NCBI RefSeq assembly: GCF_001684965.1
Contig: NZ_MAYG01000001.1
Location: forward strand, 992,001 to 1,056,000
Direction: 5' to 3'
DNA length: 64,000 bases
Source: Chryseobacterium arthrosphaerae
GTDB lineage: Bacteria > Bacteroidota > Bacteroidia > Flavobacteriales > Weeksellaceae
The stretch's first letter is position 1, and each line of letters begins with the position of its first letter. This document shows positions 8,470 to 16,822 of this stretch, in pieces. Below the pieces are notes generated by a model. It saw only the letters and a list, made by a program, of their open reading frames with translations, searched no databases and was not told the DNA's origin. Made by a program: the position numbers and the translations under genes.

Positions 8470-9453
8470 ATGAAAAAGCTAAATTCTATCTTATTTCTTG
8501 TTGCAGGAATAGCAGCGTATGCACAGCCTTCCATTACAAGATCTGCCATTGAAAGAATCAATATACCTGTTACATTTAAAGCCGGAGATGTAGCGCTGAC
8601 GGCGACTCCCGGTCCTTCGGGCGCTAATGTGAACTGGGATTTTTCTGCCTATGCAGGAGCCAATACTTCTACCTCTACTATGAATGTATGCCCCGGGGAA
8701 GCCAACTGTTTCAGGTTTCCTGAAGCCAACAGGATTACCAAACCGACACTTTCCGATACCTATGACTTTGTTTCTATCACGGATACCGAAGCCAGAATGC
8801 TGGGAACGTATGCAGGTGTAGGATTGGGAGATATTACAATGACCTATACAGATCCTTTAATTGATTTTAAATTTCCGGCTACTTACCTGCAGCAGTTTAC
8901 CGATAATTATCAGATCAGCACAACAGGCGGTACAGGAAGCTCAGCCGAAACAGGGCAGGTAGACTATACTGCAGATGCTTATGGTACGATTACAACTCCT
9001 ACAGGGACTTATTCCAATGTTCTGAGAATCAAAAGAATGAGAACGGGTACGCAAACACCCGGTCCTTTCACCTATACCAATGAATCCTATATGTGGATCA
9101 GCCAGAGTGCAGGAATTGTATTTAATTTTGCAATCAATACTTTTACATTTAACGGAACTACCAATGTCACAAAAAGCATTTCTTATCCAGCTGCGGGAGC
9201 GTTGTCTACTGTTGATTTGGATGCTGAAAAAGAAGGTATTTCCGTATACCCGAATCCTGGTTCAGATATGATCAGTTTAACATCAAAAGAAGATATTAAG
9301 AAAATAAAGGTGATGTCTTTGGAAGGAAAAGTTGTTTTAACAGCAGAGAATCCTAAGAATATAGACATTTCAAAGCTTCAGAAAGGAGTGTATATCCTTC
9401 AGGGTGAACTGAAAAAAGGAGGTTCCGTTTCGAAAAAAATTATTAAAAAATAA
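8470..9453 (+). CDS. Secreted protein with T9SS type A sorting domain
   Basis: A protein of 327 residues with a signal peptide (MKKLNSILFLVAGIAAYAQ). The body, about residues 20-250, is rich in Thr, Ser, Gly and aromatic residues, typical of beta-sandwich surface proteins, and matches no enzyme family I recognise. The C-terminal module starts near residue 257 with VYPNPGSDMISLTS and ends GSVSKKIIKK, a type A type IX sorting signal. It should therefore be exported to the cell surface by the T9SS. It has its own promoter with good -33 and -7 boxes and its own terminator, so it is monocistronic. Confidence 0.8.
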   Translation: MKKLNSILFLVAGIAAYAQPSITRSAIERINIPVTFKAGDVALTATPGPSGANVNWDFSAYAGANTSTSTMNVCPGEANCFRFPEANRITKPTLSDTYDFVSITDTEARMLGTYAGVGLGDITMTYTDPLIDFKFPATYLQQFTDNYQISTTGGTGSSAETGQVDYTADAYGTITTPTGTYSNVLRIKRMRTGTQTPGPFTYTNESYMWISQSAGIVFNFAINTFTFNGTTNVTKSISYPAAGALSTVDLDAEKEGISVYPNPGSDMISLTSKEDIKKIKVMSLEGKVVLTAENPKNIDISKLQKGVYILQGELKKGGSVSKKIIKK

Positions 9454-9489
9454 AGTAAAAATTCGGTTTGGGGAAGTTTTTCAATCAGG

Positions 9490-9523
9490 GACAGTATGAA
9501 ACTCATACTGTCTCTGCCTTTTT
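9490..9523 (+). terminator. Rho-independent terminator after T9SS protein gene
   Basis: GACAGTATGA (9490-9499) pairs with TCATACTGTC (9503-9512) around a 3-base loop. A five-T run ends at 9523. It may also act for the convergent gene. Confidence 0.75.
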
Positions 9524-9537
9524 ATTCAAATGCTTCT

Positions 9538-10158
9538 CTAGCTTATGTTTTCTATAGAGTCAATCATCCAGTGATCTTTTTTGATCAGTGTGTATCTGAG
9601 TTTCATCCCGCAGTGTTCCAGATGGCATTCTACATAACATAGCTGGGCATTTGCAGGCTTCAATGTCAATTTTATGCGGTCTATGTTTTTGAGATCAGCC
9701 TGATAGTCTTCCTGGGTGAGAAAGAAATAATTGTAATCAAAATTAACCGGTGGGCCATCGCTTGCCGGGTTTTGCCTGAAATATTGATCTCCGTCCCTGT
9801 AATGCTGTTGGTAAGCAGAAAGGAAGTGGGATGAGAATAAACCTGTATTTCTAAGGAACTTTAATTCCTTTTCCACCTCATCAAAATCCACCTCATAATT
9901 GGCTGCTTCATCTTTTTCTGCAATGGTTCCTCCTTTTACAGTAGCGAACTGATCAAGTTCCTGCTCATGATCCCTGTACCATTTGAGAAATGTTTTTACG
10001 GTTTCAGCCGGAGATTCATCCTGTGTTTCTATTACTTTATTTTCCGTATGGAATTGTTTAACAGTATCTTTTGTCTGAATATTGTTTGAAACACTTTCTT
10101 TTTTACACTGGATGAATGAGGTGACGATCACCAATGCAAAACACGTTTTTTTGATCAT
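9538..10158 (-). CDS. Putative lipoprotein, DUF3828-like
   Basis: A 206-residue envelope protein. The N-terminus MIKKTCFALVIVTSFIQCKK is a lipoprotein-type signal with Cys at residue 18. After a polar linker, the segment AETVKTFLKWYRDHEQELDQ and the later FDYNYFFLTQEDYQADL resemble DUF3828 proteins, which have an NTF2-like fold. Four cysteines lie in the body or leader, two of them in CYVECHLEHC. Function is unknown. It converges with the T9SS protein gene and lies 86 bases downstream of an AraC gene on the same strand; cotranscription is possible but not shown. Confidence 0.6.
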   Translation of the reverse strand: MIKKTCFALVIVTSFIQCKKESVSNNIQTKDTVKQFHTENKVIETQDESPAETVKTFLKWYRDHEQELDQFATVKGGTIAEKDEAANYEVDFDEVEKELKFLRNTGLFSSHFLSAYQQHYRDGDQYFRQNPASDGPPVNFDYNYFFLTQEDYQADLKNIDRIKLTLKPANAQLCYVECHLEHCGMKLRYTLIKKDHWMIDSIENIS

Positions 10159-10244
10159 GGATGTTTTCTTTTTTCAAAGGGCTAACTTACAAAAAATAAA
10201 AAAGAGAAAAATGGCCACAATCTGTTATACAAGATATTTTCCGG

Positions 10245-11090
10245 TTATTTCCGGATCTTATAATTTTGTCTGTATGCATTGGCTGTAATCCCTGTGCATC
10301 GTCTGAAATATCTGCAAAAAAGAGAAGAGTCTACAAATTGCAGCCGGTTACTGACTTCTTTGATGGAAAGGGAAGTGGTCTTAAGGAGTTCTTTGGCATG
10401 TTTTATCACCATGTAGCTGATCCACTGTTTAATAGGCTTTCCGGTTTCCTTTTTGATCAGACTGCTCAGATACTGAGGAGAAAGATGGAGCTGGTCAGAA
10501 TAGAAGATCACGCTTCTTTGCAGATGTCCCTGCTCATTCAGTAATTCAAAAAAGTGGTCTATAATATCTTTGCTTCGGGTCTGCAGAAGGCTGTTGTCTT
10601 TGATAACCGGAAGATAAAGTTTTGAAATCACTTCAAGAAGTGCATAAAGCAGATATTGTACAGCTTCTACAGTACTTTCTTCTTTTGTTTGATAATGGTA
10701 TTCCTCTATCAGTTTTACCGTTGACCAAATGAGCTTTCCGGCCGGAGACCCCATCCGTATTCCCGGATTGAGCTTAATTTCTTCACTGGCAAGCAGAACG
10801 GTCAGAAAACTATAAGAACTGATAAAATCCAACGAAATGAAAAAAACGGTCATATCCAGATCATCACTACAGGAAACATCAGCCAGATCCGTATCAGGCA
10901 GAAGCATAATGACCGAATTATTCCCGATCTTAAAAGGAAAGGTACTGATCTGAAAATCCAGAGCACCTTCTGAAACAAAGCAGAATATCAGTTTATGGAG
11001 CTTTCCGGCTCTTTGATCAAACGCTTTGATATCATTTGCTTTATATTTCTCAATATATAACCCTTCGAATGTTGGCTTAATATCTATCAT
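10245..11090 (-). CDS. AraC family transcriptional regulator (divergent from MFS)
   Basis: A regulator of 281 residues. The N-terminal part is a cupin-like sensor domain (FCFVSEGALDFQI). The C-terminal part has two HTH motifs: SDQLHLSPQYLSSLIKKETG, and SIKEVSNRLQFVDSSLFCRY with the usual F.R.TG..A..YR ending. It is transcribed away from an MFS transporter gene at 11274. The 183-base intergenic region holds a 13-bp direct repeat with 21-bp spacing placed toward the transporter promoter. This suggests the protein activates the transporter when it senses a compound. The compound cannot be named. Confidence 0.87.
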   Translation of the reverse strand: MIDIKPTFEGLYIEKYKANDIKAFDQRAGKLHKLIFCFVSEGALDFQISTFPFKIGNNSVIMLLPDTDLADVSCSDDLDMTVFFISLDFISSYSFLTVLLASEEIKLNPGIRMGSPAGKLIWSTVKLIEEYHYQTKEESTVEAVQYLLYALLEVISKLYLPVIKDNSLLQTRSKDIIDHFFELLNEQGHLQRSVIFYSDQLHLSPQYLSSLIKKETGKPIKQWISYMVIKHAKELLKTTSLSIKEVSNRLQFVDSSLFCRYFRRCTGITANAYRQNYKIRK

Positions 11091-11179
11091 GATGGAGATG
11101 GTTACTTCTCAGAATGCTTATACATTATTTCCAGTGATCAAATGTAAGCAGTAAATTTTTCTTTTTCTCTGCAGTGTTT

Positions 11180-11213
11180 AAAATGGAATATAAAATATCA
11201 AAAATGGAATATA
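11180..11213. promoter_or_regulatory. 13-bp direct repeat, 21-bp spacing, in AraC/MFS divergon (putative operator)
   Basis: AAAATGGAATATA occurs at 11180-11192 and 11201-11213, again exactly 21 bp apart. The second copy ends 20 bases before the -7-like box at 11234. The layout matches the unrelated repeat at 6376-6409, and both sit beside AraC genes. Confidence 0.65.
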
Positions 11214-11233
11214 TTTTATTGGTGAACTGTGCC

Positions 11234-11241
11234 TAACTTCG
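11234..11241 (+). promoter_or_regulatory. Putative -7 box of the MFS transporter gene
   Basis: TAACTTCG is one base off TAnnTTTG. No good -33 box is present, as expected for a promoter that depends on an activator bound just upstream. It favours the ATG at 11274 over the GTG at 11229. Confidence 0.45.
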
Positions 11242-11273
11242 CATCCGGAAATCTGAATCAAATAACAGTCAAA

Positions 11274-12434
11274 ATGCACGATAGAGAATCTTACAATACG
11301 AAAATGCCTGCAGCCTGCTTTTTACTTTTCTTTGCCCACGGGCTTGTTTTTTCTTCCTGGGCCAGCAGGATCCCGGTGATCAAAAATGCGCTCTCAATCA
11401 GTGAAGCGGAGCTGGGAACTCTATTACTGCTGATGCCGATAGGACAGCTTTTTACTATGGTTCCTGCCGGAAAACTGATCAGCAGGTTCGGAAGCAGCCG
11501 GATTATTAAAAGCTGTTTTTTGCTGTATCCTGTTTTTCTGTTGCTGATCGGGCTTTCACCATCTTACTGGGCGCTTGCTGTGGTTCTTTTTTTCTTTGGA
11601 GTTTCCGGGAATCTGTGCAATATTGCGATGAATACGCAGGCGATTGAAATAGAATCGATCACCAAAAGAACACTTCTTTCCTCTTATCACGGTGCCTGGT
11701 GCCTCGCAGGATTGGTGGGAGCAGTTGTAGGATTATTGGCGATTAATATCCATGTAGGGACTTTTTATCATTTCGTATTCATTTTTATCCTGGTGGCAGT
11801 GCTATGGATGTACGGCAAAGGAAATTTAACCAATATCATCCATAAGGTTGAACCGCAAAGGCAATCTATTTTTAAAACAGTAACCCCTACTTTGGTAGGG
11901 CTTGGAGTGATCGGGTTTTTAAGCATGGCTATTGAAGGTGCTATGTTCGACTGGAGCGGAGTATATTTTCAGACAATTGTAAAAGCACCGGATGGACTTG
12001 TCATCCTGGGATATACAAGCTTTATCTTCATGATGACTTTAGGCAGATTTGCAGGAAACCGTGTGATTGAAAAATATGGAAAAAAGACCGTTTTGCAGGG
12101 CTGTGGTCTCCTGATGAGCTGCGGTCTTTTCCTCAGCGTTTTCTTTCCGGAATTATGGATATGCATTATTGCTTTTATGATCATTGGTCTCGGAGGGTCT
12201 CTGAGTGTTCCATCGGTTTACAGTGCCGTGGGACAGGTGAGTACAGTTGCGCCCAGCATTGCATTGTCTTTTGTATCCAGTATTTCGTTCTTAGGATTTC
12301 TGATGGGACCTCCTTTGATCGGATATATTGCTGAGGCTTTTGATCTCAGGTATTCCTATGGTCTTTTTGCGTGTTTTGGTATTCTGCTGGCAGTAATTGC
12401 CGGACAGATGGAAATATTCAGAAATAAAAAGTGA
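11274..12434 (+). CDS. MFS transporter (12-helix type)
   Basis: An inner-membrane major facilitator of 386 residues with about 12 hydrophobic segments. The first reads AACFLLFFAHGLVFSSWASR, followed by the loop between helices 2 and 3 (PAGKLISRFGSSRI), the place of the MFS signature. The family resembles YbjJ/FucP-like transporters (SISEAELGTLLLLMPIGQL, then AIEGAMFDWSGVYF). The substrate is unknown. I start at ATG 11274 rather than the upstream in-frame GTG at 11229, because the latter lies before the likely transcription start. It is divergent from an AraC gene and has direct-repeat half-sites in its promoter. It converges with an NTF2-like gene. Confidence 0.85.
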   Translation: MHDRESYNTKMPAACFLLFFAHGLVFSSWASRIPVIKNALSISEAELGTLLLLMPIGQLFTMVPAGKLISRFGSSRIIKSCFLLYPVFLLLIGLSPSYWALAVVLFFFGVSGNLCNIAMNTQAIEIESITKRTLLSSYHGAWCLAGLVGAVVGLLAINIHVGTFYHFVFIFILVAVLWMYGKGNLTNIIHKVEPQRQSIFKTVTPTLVGLGVIGFLSMAIEGAMFDWSGVYFQTIVKAPDGLVILGYTSFIFMMTLGRFAGNRVIEKYGKKTVLQGCGLLMSCGLFLSVFFPELWICIIAFMIIGLGGSLSVPSVYSAVGQVSTVAPSIALSFVSSISFLGFLMGPPLIGYIAEAFDLRYSYGLFACFGILLAVIAGQMEIFRNKK

Positions 12435-12472
12435 TCTGTTTTCTGATCAGTTATAAATTTATTTATTTTAAA

Positions 12473-12516
12473 AATACAGTCCAATGTAGTATTTGCACAC
12501 ATCATCGGACTGTATT
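12473..12516 (-). terminator. Terminator of the NTF2-like/DHA2 operon
   Basis: AATACAGTCC (12473-12482) pairs with GGACTGTATT (12507-12516). On the minus strand the stem is followed by a run of T, seven bases after the stop codon of the gene at 12523. It may also stop the convergent MFS transcript. Confidence 0.65.
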
Positions 12517-12522
12517 CGGATT

Positions 12523-12918
12523 TTACCGTTCTATCCGGTCTTCAATAAGGTGCAGCCAGGAAGCTTTTTCTTCATCCAAAAGAAAAACGGCTGATGATTT
12601 TCTTTTGTTGGTTGCGTCTCCGGTTACCTGAATTTCTGTATAAGTTGCCAATCCATGATGATCAGAATAGCTGATCTCTATATTTTCAACCTGAATGCTG
12701 CGCCCGGGAAATTTTCCAAATACTGTTGGTAGCCATTCAGAAAGCATATCTAAGGTAACGATATCGCTATTTCCGTTGATCATTTTAAAATCTTTTGAAA
12801 ATCCTGAAACCAGATTTTGGTAAAGAGCGGTCTGATTCTCAGAGTCTCCCCGGAACCATTTTTCAATATTCTTATGGAATTCCGTTATTTCTTCGATAAT
12901 TTTTTCTTTGTTGCTCAT
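12523..12918 (-). CDS. Small NTF2-like (SnoaL/DUF4440-type) protein
   Basis: A 131-residue soluble protein with no signal peptide. The layout is a helical N-terminus (IIEEITEFHKNIEKWFRG), a middle part FSKDFKMINGNSDIVTLD, and a C-terminal beta part ATYTEIQVTG...SSAVFLLDEEKASWLHLIEDRI. This matches the cone-like NTF2 fold of SnoaL or DUF4440 proteins; the ending W.HL.E resembles the usual final strand. No catalytic residues can be assigned. It lies 50 bases downstream of the DHA2-type transporter gene on the same strand and probably shares its transcript. Confidence 0.6.
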   Translation of the reverse strand: MSNKEKIIEEITEFHKNIEKWFRGDSENQTALYQNLVSGFSKDFKMINGNSDIVTLDMLSEWLPTVFGKFPGRSIQVENIEISYSDHHGLATYTEIQVTGDATNKRKSSAVFLLDEEKASWLHLIEDRIER

Positions 12919-12968
12919 AGATTTAAATATAATTATTTTTACTTGTTGTTTGATTTTTTTGTCAATTT

Positions 12969-14348
12969 TCAGACACAGATATATTTTTTTAATCGAATAC
13001 TGATTCCTGTTCCCATAATCTGAAAAACTCCAATCAGGGCAATGGCTGAAGCAAATGCTTCAGGAAACCCCAATGTTTTGATCATGTTGAAAAATACAGT
13101 TCCGATAATGGCTCCTCCGGTTACACTGCCTATCTGTATTCCGATACTGATCAGACCTGATGCCTGTCCCACCTGACTTCCCGATACGGTTGAAATCGCT
13201 GTCCGCATCATTACAGGCATAATGGTGCCATGACCTAATCCTGCTATGAATAATGTTATAGTTGTAATCAGAGAAGGTTTTTGCAGAATATAAAAAGCAA
13301 TTGCACTTGAGATAAACCCTGTCATCAGTAATCCTAAACCTATGAAAATCATTTTATAGAGAGGTAGCTTGAGTTTAGGCATGATCAAAGGACCAATAAA
13401 AAAAGCGATTCCATAGGGAACGATAGCAAGTCCTGCCTGCATAGAATTCTGATGAAGAAATTGTTGAAGATAATAGGGATAGCAGATAAACAGACCGGAT
13501 GTAAAATTGTAAAAAAAGATGATGATCAGACTTAATGCAAAAGGAAGGTTCTTCAGCAAACTGACATCGATGAGTATGGATTGTCCGTGTTTCAGCCTGT
13601 ATATTTCATATTTAAGGAAAACGGCCAATAGGATTATTCCTGTAAATATAACCCCAAATATCCACCATGCCCAGTGGTATTTTTGTCCGAAAATCAAAGG
13701 ACAGATCAGCATCAGTAAAGCCAGTATCAACAACAGGGAACCTGGAAGATCTATTCCTGTATTTTCCTCTCTATGGTTATTGTCCATGGTGAAATGAATA
13801 CCCAAAATACAGATGAGGGTTACCGGAACATTAACAAGAAATACCATTTCCCAGGAAAAATTTCCCCAGTGCATACTGAGAAGCAACCCGCCAAGCAATT
13901 GTCCGATGACAGAAGCCAGCCCGAAAACAGCACTGAAAATACTTATTGCTTTCGGTTGTTCCCGGCTGCTGAATAAGACTTTTATAGAAGCCAATACCTG
14001 AGGGGCAAGCATAGATGCACCAACACCCTGAAACATCCGGGCAATAATCAGCCAGGTAATATCAGGAGAGAGAGCACACGCAAGAGAAGACAGCAAAAAG
14101 ATATATAAACCTGATGTAAAAGCTTTTTTTCTGCCATACAAATCTCCAAGCCTCCCTCCGCAGACAACAAGCGCTGCATAAGTGAGCCCGTAAATAGCAA
14201 CCACCATCTGAAGCTGATGATCGCTGGCACTGAATGTTTTTTTTATAGAGGGTAATGCCATATTGACAATGAAATAATCCAGCGGAGATAGAAATGCTCC
14301 GGCAACAAGAAACTGGAGTGCCTGCCAGCGTTTCGGATAGGTGTTCAT
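12969..14348 (-). CDS. DHA2-type MFS drug transporter
   Basis: A transporter of 459 residues with about 14 membrane segments, the size of the EmrB/QacA (DHA2) drug:proton antiporters. Near helix 1 is the typical LDYFIVNMALPSI (motif D1-like, with the membrane Asp). The helix 2-3 loop has GRLGDLYGRKKAF (motif A). Motif C-like glycines are at about AVFGLASVIGQLLGGLL. It probably exports a lipophilic compound. I use ATG 14348 (MNTYPKRWQALQ); a longer frame reaches 14468 but overlaps the divergent AraC gene and the promoters. It is paired with AraC 14424 and followed by the NTF2-like gene. Confidence 0.88.
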   Translation of the reverse strand: MNTYPKRWQALQFLVAGAFLSPLDYFIVNMALPSIKKTFSASDHQLQMVVAIYGLTYAALVVCGGRLGDLYGRKKAFTSGLYIFLLSSLACALSPDITWLIIARMFQGVGASMLAPQVLASIKVLFSSREQPKAISIFSAVFGLASVIGQLLGGLLLSMHWGNFSWEMVFLVNVPVTLICILGIHFTMDNNHREENTGIDLPGSLLLILALLMLICPLIFGQKYHWAWWIFGVIFTGIILLAVFLKYEIYRLKHGQSILIDVSLLKNLPFALSLIIIFFYNFTSGLFICYPYYLQQFLHQNSMQAGLAIVPYGIAFFIGPLIMPKLKLPLYKMIFIGLGLLMTGFISSAIAFYILQKPSLITTITLFIAGLGHGTIMPVMMRTAISTVSGSQVGQASGLISIGIQIGSVTGGAIIGTVFFNMIKTLGFPEAFASAIALIGVFQIMGTGISIRLKKYICV

Positions 14349-14360
14349 AATTTTTTTATG

Positions 14361-14368
14361 CAAAATTA
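14361..14368 (-). promoter_or_regulatory. Putative -7 box of the DHA2 transporter gene
   Basis: The minus strand reads TAATTTTG, a full TAnnTTTG match. It is only 12 bases before the ATG at 14348, so the leader would be very short. Confidence 0.45.
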
Positions 14369-14373
14369 ACCTC

Positions 14374-14401
14374 TTGAAGTTCTGTGAAAATTGTATTTTT
14401 G
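14374..14401 (+). promoter_or_regulatory. Promoter of AraC gene 14424
   Basis: TTG (14374-14376), then 17 bases, then TATTTTTG (14394-14401), a full -7 match. The ATG is 23 bases downstream. Confidence 0.6.
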
Positions 14402-14423
14402 GAGGAAAAAATAGAGTGCAGAA

Positions 14424-15272
14424 ATGAAAGGAGCAGATCTTGAAGGCATCGATGTCCGGGAAATACAATTGAAGGAAGATGAGGCTGTTTTTAAAGCAAA
14501 AGCTTTTCTTTCACTGGTATATGTTGTAAAAGGAAAGGGTAGTCTGACCTATGATGAAAGAAGAATTGATTTTACGGAAGGTAAACTTTTTATTATTCCT
14601 CAACATGAAACGTATCGTTTTGAAAGCGAAAATGCCATACTTACCACCATCCAGTGTCCAATGGAATTTATTGATAAAATTAGGATGGAAGCGGATCGTA
14701 TCGAAAGCTGTGAGAACCTGTATAAGTTAAGGTATATAAGTAATAATTACCATGCGAGAGCCGGATGTGTATTCCGTAATAAGGATGATGAGAAATTTGC
14801 CGGAACTTTGATCGTGCAGATTGCCAGGGAGCTCAGAAGCAAGACGGAAGATTATCTTATTATCCGGAACTGTATTTCTATTTTACTGAATCTTATTGCC
14901 CGTAATATCATTAAAAGTGAAACTTCTGATCTGCAGGAGAACAGGAAAGCATTTTCCATCATGAAGATCATTACTTATATTCAACAGCATGTAAAGGATA
15001 GGGAAAAAACAGGTATTCCAGCTATTTCCGGTCATTTTGGAATTTCCGGAAACTATTTTGGTGAGTATTTTAAACAGCAGACCGGAGTTTCTTATCAGGA
15101 TTATTTACTGGACTATAGGCTTAAACTTGCTGAAACCTATTTAAAATACAGCAGTGTACGGTTGAGTGAGATTGCTTATGAACTTCAGTTCAGTGATGAA
15201 AGTCACCTCTCCAGATTATTTAAAAAATACAGAGGAGTTACGCCTGGTGAATACAGGAAAAAGTTCAGGTGA
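14424..15272 (+). CDS. AraC family transcriptional regulator (divergent from DHA2 MFS)
   Basis: A regulator of 282 residues. The N-terminal cupin part includes VYVVKGKGSLTYDERRIDF and LFIIPQHETYRF. The C-terminal AraC domain has two HTH motifs (AISGHFGISGNYFGEYFKQQ and LSEIAYELQFSDESHLSRLF) and the family ending GVTPGEYRKKF. It is divergent from a DHA2 transporter with only 75 bases between starts, so it likely controls that transporter. Unlike the other two AraC loci here, I found no 21-bp-spaced direct repeat between the genes. The ligand is unknown. Confidence 0.87.
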   Translation: MKGADLEGIDVREIQLKEDEAVFKAKAFLSLVYVVKGKGSLTYDERRIDFTEGKLFIIPQHETYRFESENAILTTIQCPMEFIDKIRMEADRIESCENLYKLRYISNNYHARAGCVFRNKDDEKFAGTLIVQIARELRSKTEDYLIIRNCISILLNLIARNIIKSETSDLQENRKAFSIMKIITYIQQHVKDREKTGIPAISGHFGISGNYFGEYFKQQTGVSYQDYLLDYRLKLAETYLKYSSVRLSEIAYELQFSDESHLSRLFKKYRGVTPGEYRKKFR

Positions 15273-15378
15273 AGAGAATAGAAAATAGCTTTCTAATGCT
15301 TAAAAATGAAACAATAATTCAATTGTTTTTAATTTTATATTATTGATTATTATAGTGTTATGATTTTATTATTAAATT

Positions 15379-15420
15379 AATACAGCTAATTATATAGTTA
15401 ACTATATAGTTAGCTGTATT
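15379..15420. promoter_or_regulatory. 42-bp palindrome upstream of MarR gene (putative operator, maybe also terminator)
   Basis: The 42-bp inverted repeat is centred on GTTAAC (15397-15402) and has only one non-identical base pair in its arms (T/G at positions 11 from each end). The core is ATATAGTTAACTATAT. It ends 6 bases before a -7-like box TATATTTA (15427-15434), so a bound repressor would cover the -33 region. A run of nine T follows, so on RNA it could also end the AraC transcript. MarR dimers typically bind such palindromes. Confidence 0.65.
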
Positions 15421-15450
15421 TTTTTTTATATTTACAGCAAATATTGAACT

Positions 15451-15945
15451 ATGGATTTTGACTTTATTAAAGAGCTTGGTTATAAAGCACTGGATAGCAG
15501 GCTTAAAAGGATCAGTGGCCGGATGTCTCATGATGTCAGGAAGTTTTATAAAGAATTCGGAATAGATGTAGAACCCAACTGGTATCTTGTACTGATGCTG
15601 TTGCAGAAGAAAGGAGAGATCTCTATCACGGATATTGCGGAGCCTTTGGGGTATTCCCATCCTTCCGTAGTAGTGATTGTCAAAAAGATGACAGACAAAG
15701 GCTATCTGCTTATCAAAAAAGACCGTACGGACAAACGCAAGCAGATCATTTCACTTTCCCCGAAAGCCATAGAGATGCTTCCTCAGCTGGAAAAAATCTG
15801 GGACAGCTGTGAAAAGGCAATTCTCCAGCTGTTATCTGAAGATCTTGCGATTCTGTCTTATCTGGACAGTATAGATCAGGAGCTTAAGAGTGAATCATTT
15901 TACAACAGATTCAGACAACAATACTTAAAATCAATACATTCATGA
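15451..15945 (+). CDS. MarR family transcriptional regulator
   Basis: A winged-helix dimeric regulator of 164 residues. The recognition part is ISITDIAEPLGYSHPSVVVI (about residues 51-70), followed by the wing LLIKKDRTDKRKQIISLSPK with the DxRxK/R motif of MarR proteins. It starts 30 bases after a 42-bp palindrome, which suggests autorepression. Its end overlaps the next gene by 4 bases (ATGA), so the secreted unknown protein at 15942 is its likely regulatory target. The inducer is unknown. Confidence 0.85.
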   Translation: MDFDFIKELGYKALDSRLKRISGRMSHDVRKFYKEFGIDVEPNWYLVLMLLQKKGEISITDIAEPLGYSHPSVVVIVKKMTDKGYLLIKKDRTDKRKQIISLSPKAIEMLPQLEKIWDSCEKAILQLLSEDLAILSYLDSIDQELKSESFYNRFRQQYLKSIHS

Positions 15946-16706
15946 AAACATTTATTCTTATTGCTGCATTCCTTTTGGGTAATCTGATGGTTTCCGCTAC
16001 AGAAACAAAAGTGATGATCAGAGCAAAGGCAAGGGACGCTAAATTTATAGGGACTTCACTGGGAGGGGCTCATATTATTGTAAGAAACAAACTAAACGGG
16101 AAAATTCTGGCAGAAGGTAATACAACCGGAAGCACAGGCAATACCGATCTGATCATGAAAACACCTAAAATCAGAGGTAATTCAATTGCAGACGAACAAA
16201 CCGGAGGTTTTATCGCCAATATTGACATAGATGAACCCACATTTGTTACCGTAGAAGTTATTTCACCCCTGAACAGCAGGCAGGCACAAGCCACAGTAAC
16301 TACAGAACTATGGCTGATTCCCGGAAAAGACATCCTGGGAGAAGGACTTATTCTGGAAATTCCGGGATATATTATTGATATTCTGAAACCAAGAACCCAT
16401 CAGTATATTGCTCTGAACACCATCAAAGACAAACCGTTCCTGTTTCAGGCCAATATTGTTATGATGTGTGGCTGTGTAATTGATAAAGGTGGGGTATGGA
16501 ACTCCGATGAAATAGAAGTAAAAGGAATCCTTAAAAAAGATGGCAAAGTCATTAAAAATGTTGATATGTCTCTGGTTTCTACGAACCTTTTTGAAGGGAA
16601 CCATCTCATCAATACACCGGGAAATTATGAGCTGATATTGTACGCTTACGATAAGAAAACAGGAAATACAGGAGTAGATAAGGTAAACTATGTAGTTTTT
16701 GAATAA
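15942..16706 (+). CDS. Secreted protein of unknown function, coupled to MarR
   Basis: A 254-residue protein with an N-terminal signal peptide (MKTFILIAAFLLGNLMVSA). The rest is beta-rich with no membrane anchor, and I recognise no enzyme motif. One notable segment is IVMMCGCVIDKGGVWNSDEI, with a CGC pair in a hydrophobic-to-polar transition. The C-terminal half, with GNYELILYAYDKKTGNTG, looks like an Ig-like or carboxypeptidase-regulatory-type beta fold. The start overlaps the MarR stop (ATGA), so translation is probably coupled and both genes answer to the same signal. An imperfect inverted repeat follows at 16729. Confidence 0.6.
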   Translation: MKTFILIAAFLLGNLMVSATETKVMIRAKARDAKFIGTSLGGAHIIVRNKLNGKILAEGNTTGSTGNTDLIMKTPKIRGNSIADEQTGGFIANIDIDEPTFVTVEVISPLNSRQAQATVTTELWLIPGKDILGEGLILEIPGYIIDILKPRTHQYIALNTIKDKPFLFQANIVMMCGCVIDKGGVWNSDEIEVKGILKKDGKVIKNVDMSLVSTNLFEGNHLINTPGNYELILYAYDKKTGNTGVDKVNYVVFE

Positions 16707-16728
16707 TTGTTGTAGCTGACAGACAGCC

Positions 16729-16822
16729 GGGAGCTTGAAGAAGGAAGTTATTAAGGGGATCAGATTTTTGGAACAACAATCAATACAATTAAAAAATAAA
16801 ACCCTGCCTCCTTCCAGCTCCC
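16729..16822. repeat. Imperfect inverted repeat after the MarR operon
   Basis: GGGAGCTTGAAGAAGG (16729-16744) and CCTCCTTCCAGCTCCC (16807-16822) pair at 14 of 16 positions around a 62-base loop. A run of T follows the right arm. It may be a mobile miniature repeat used as a terminator. Confidence 0.5.

Noticed and set aside
11229..11273. GTG start giving a longer MFS transporter
   Set aside because: The extra residues are unlike a transporter N-terminus, and a -7-like box lies at 11234-11241, downstream of that GTG.
14349..14423. A 21-bp-spaced direct repeat between DHA2 and AraC genes
   Set aside because: I compared the sequence with itself at a 21-base shift and found only scattered matches.
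14349..14468. Longer N-terminus for the DHA2 transporter
   Set aside because: It would cover both divergent promoters and the AraC start; MNTYPKRW at 14348 gives the family N-terminus.
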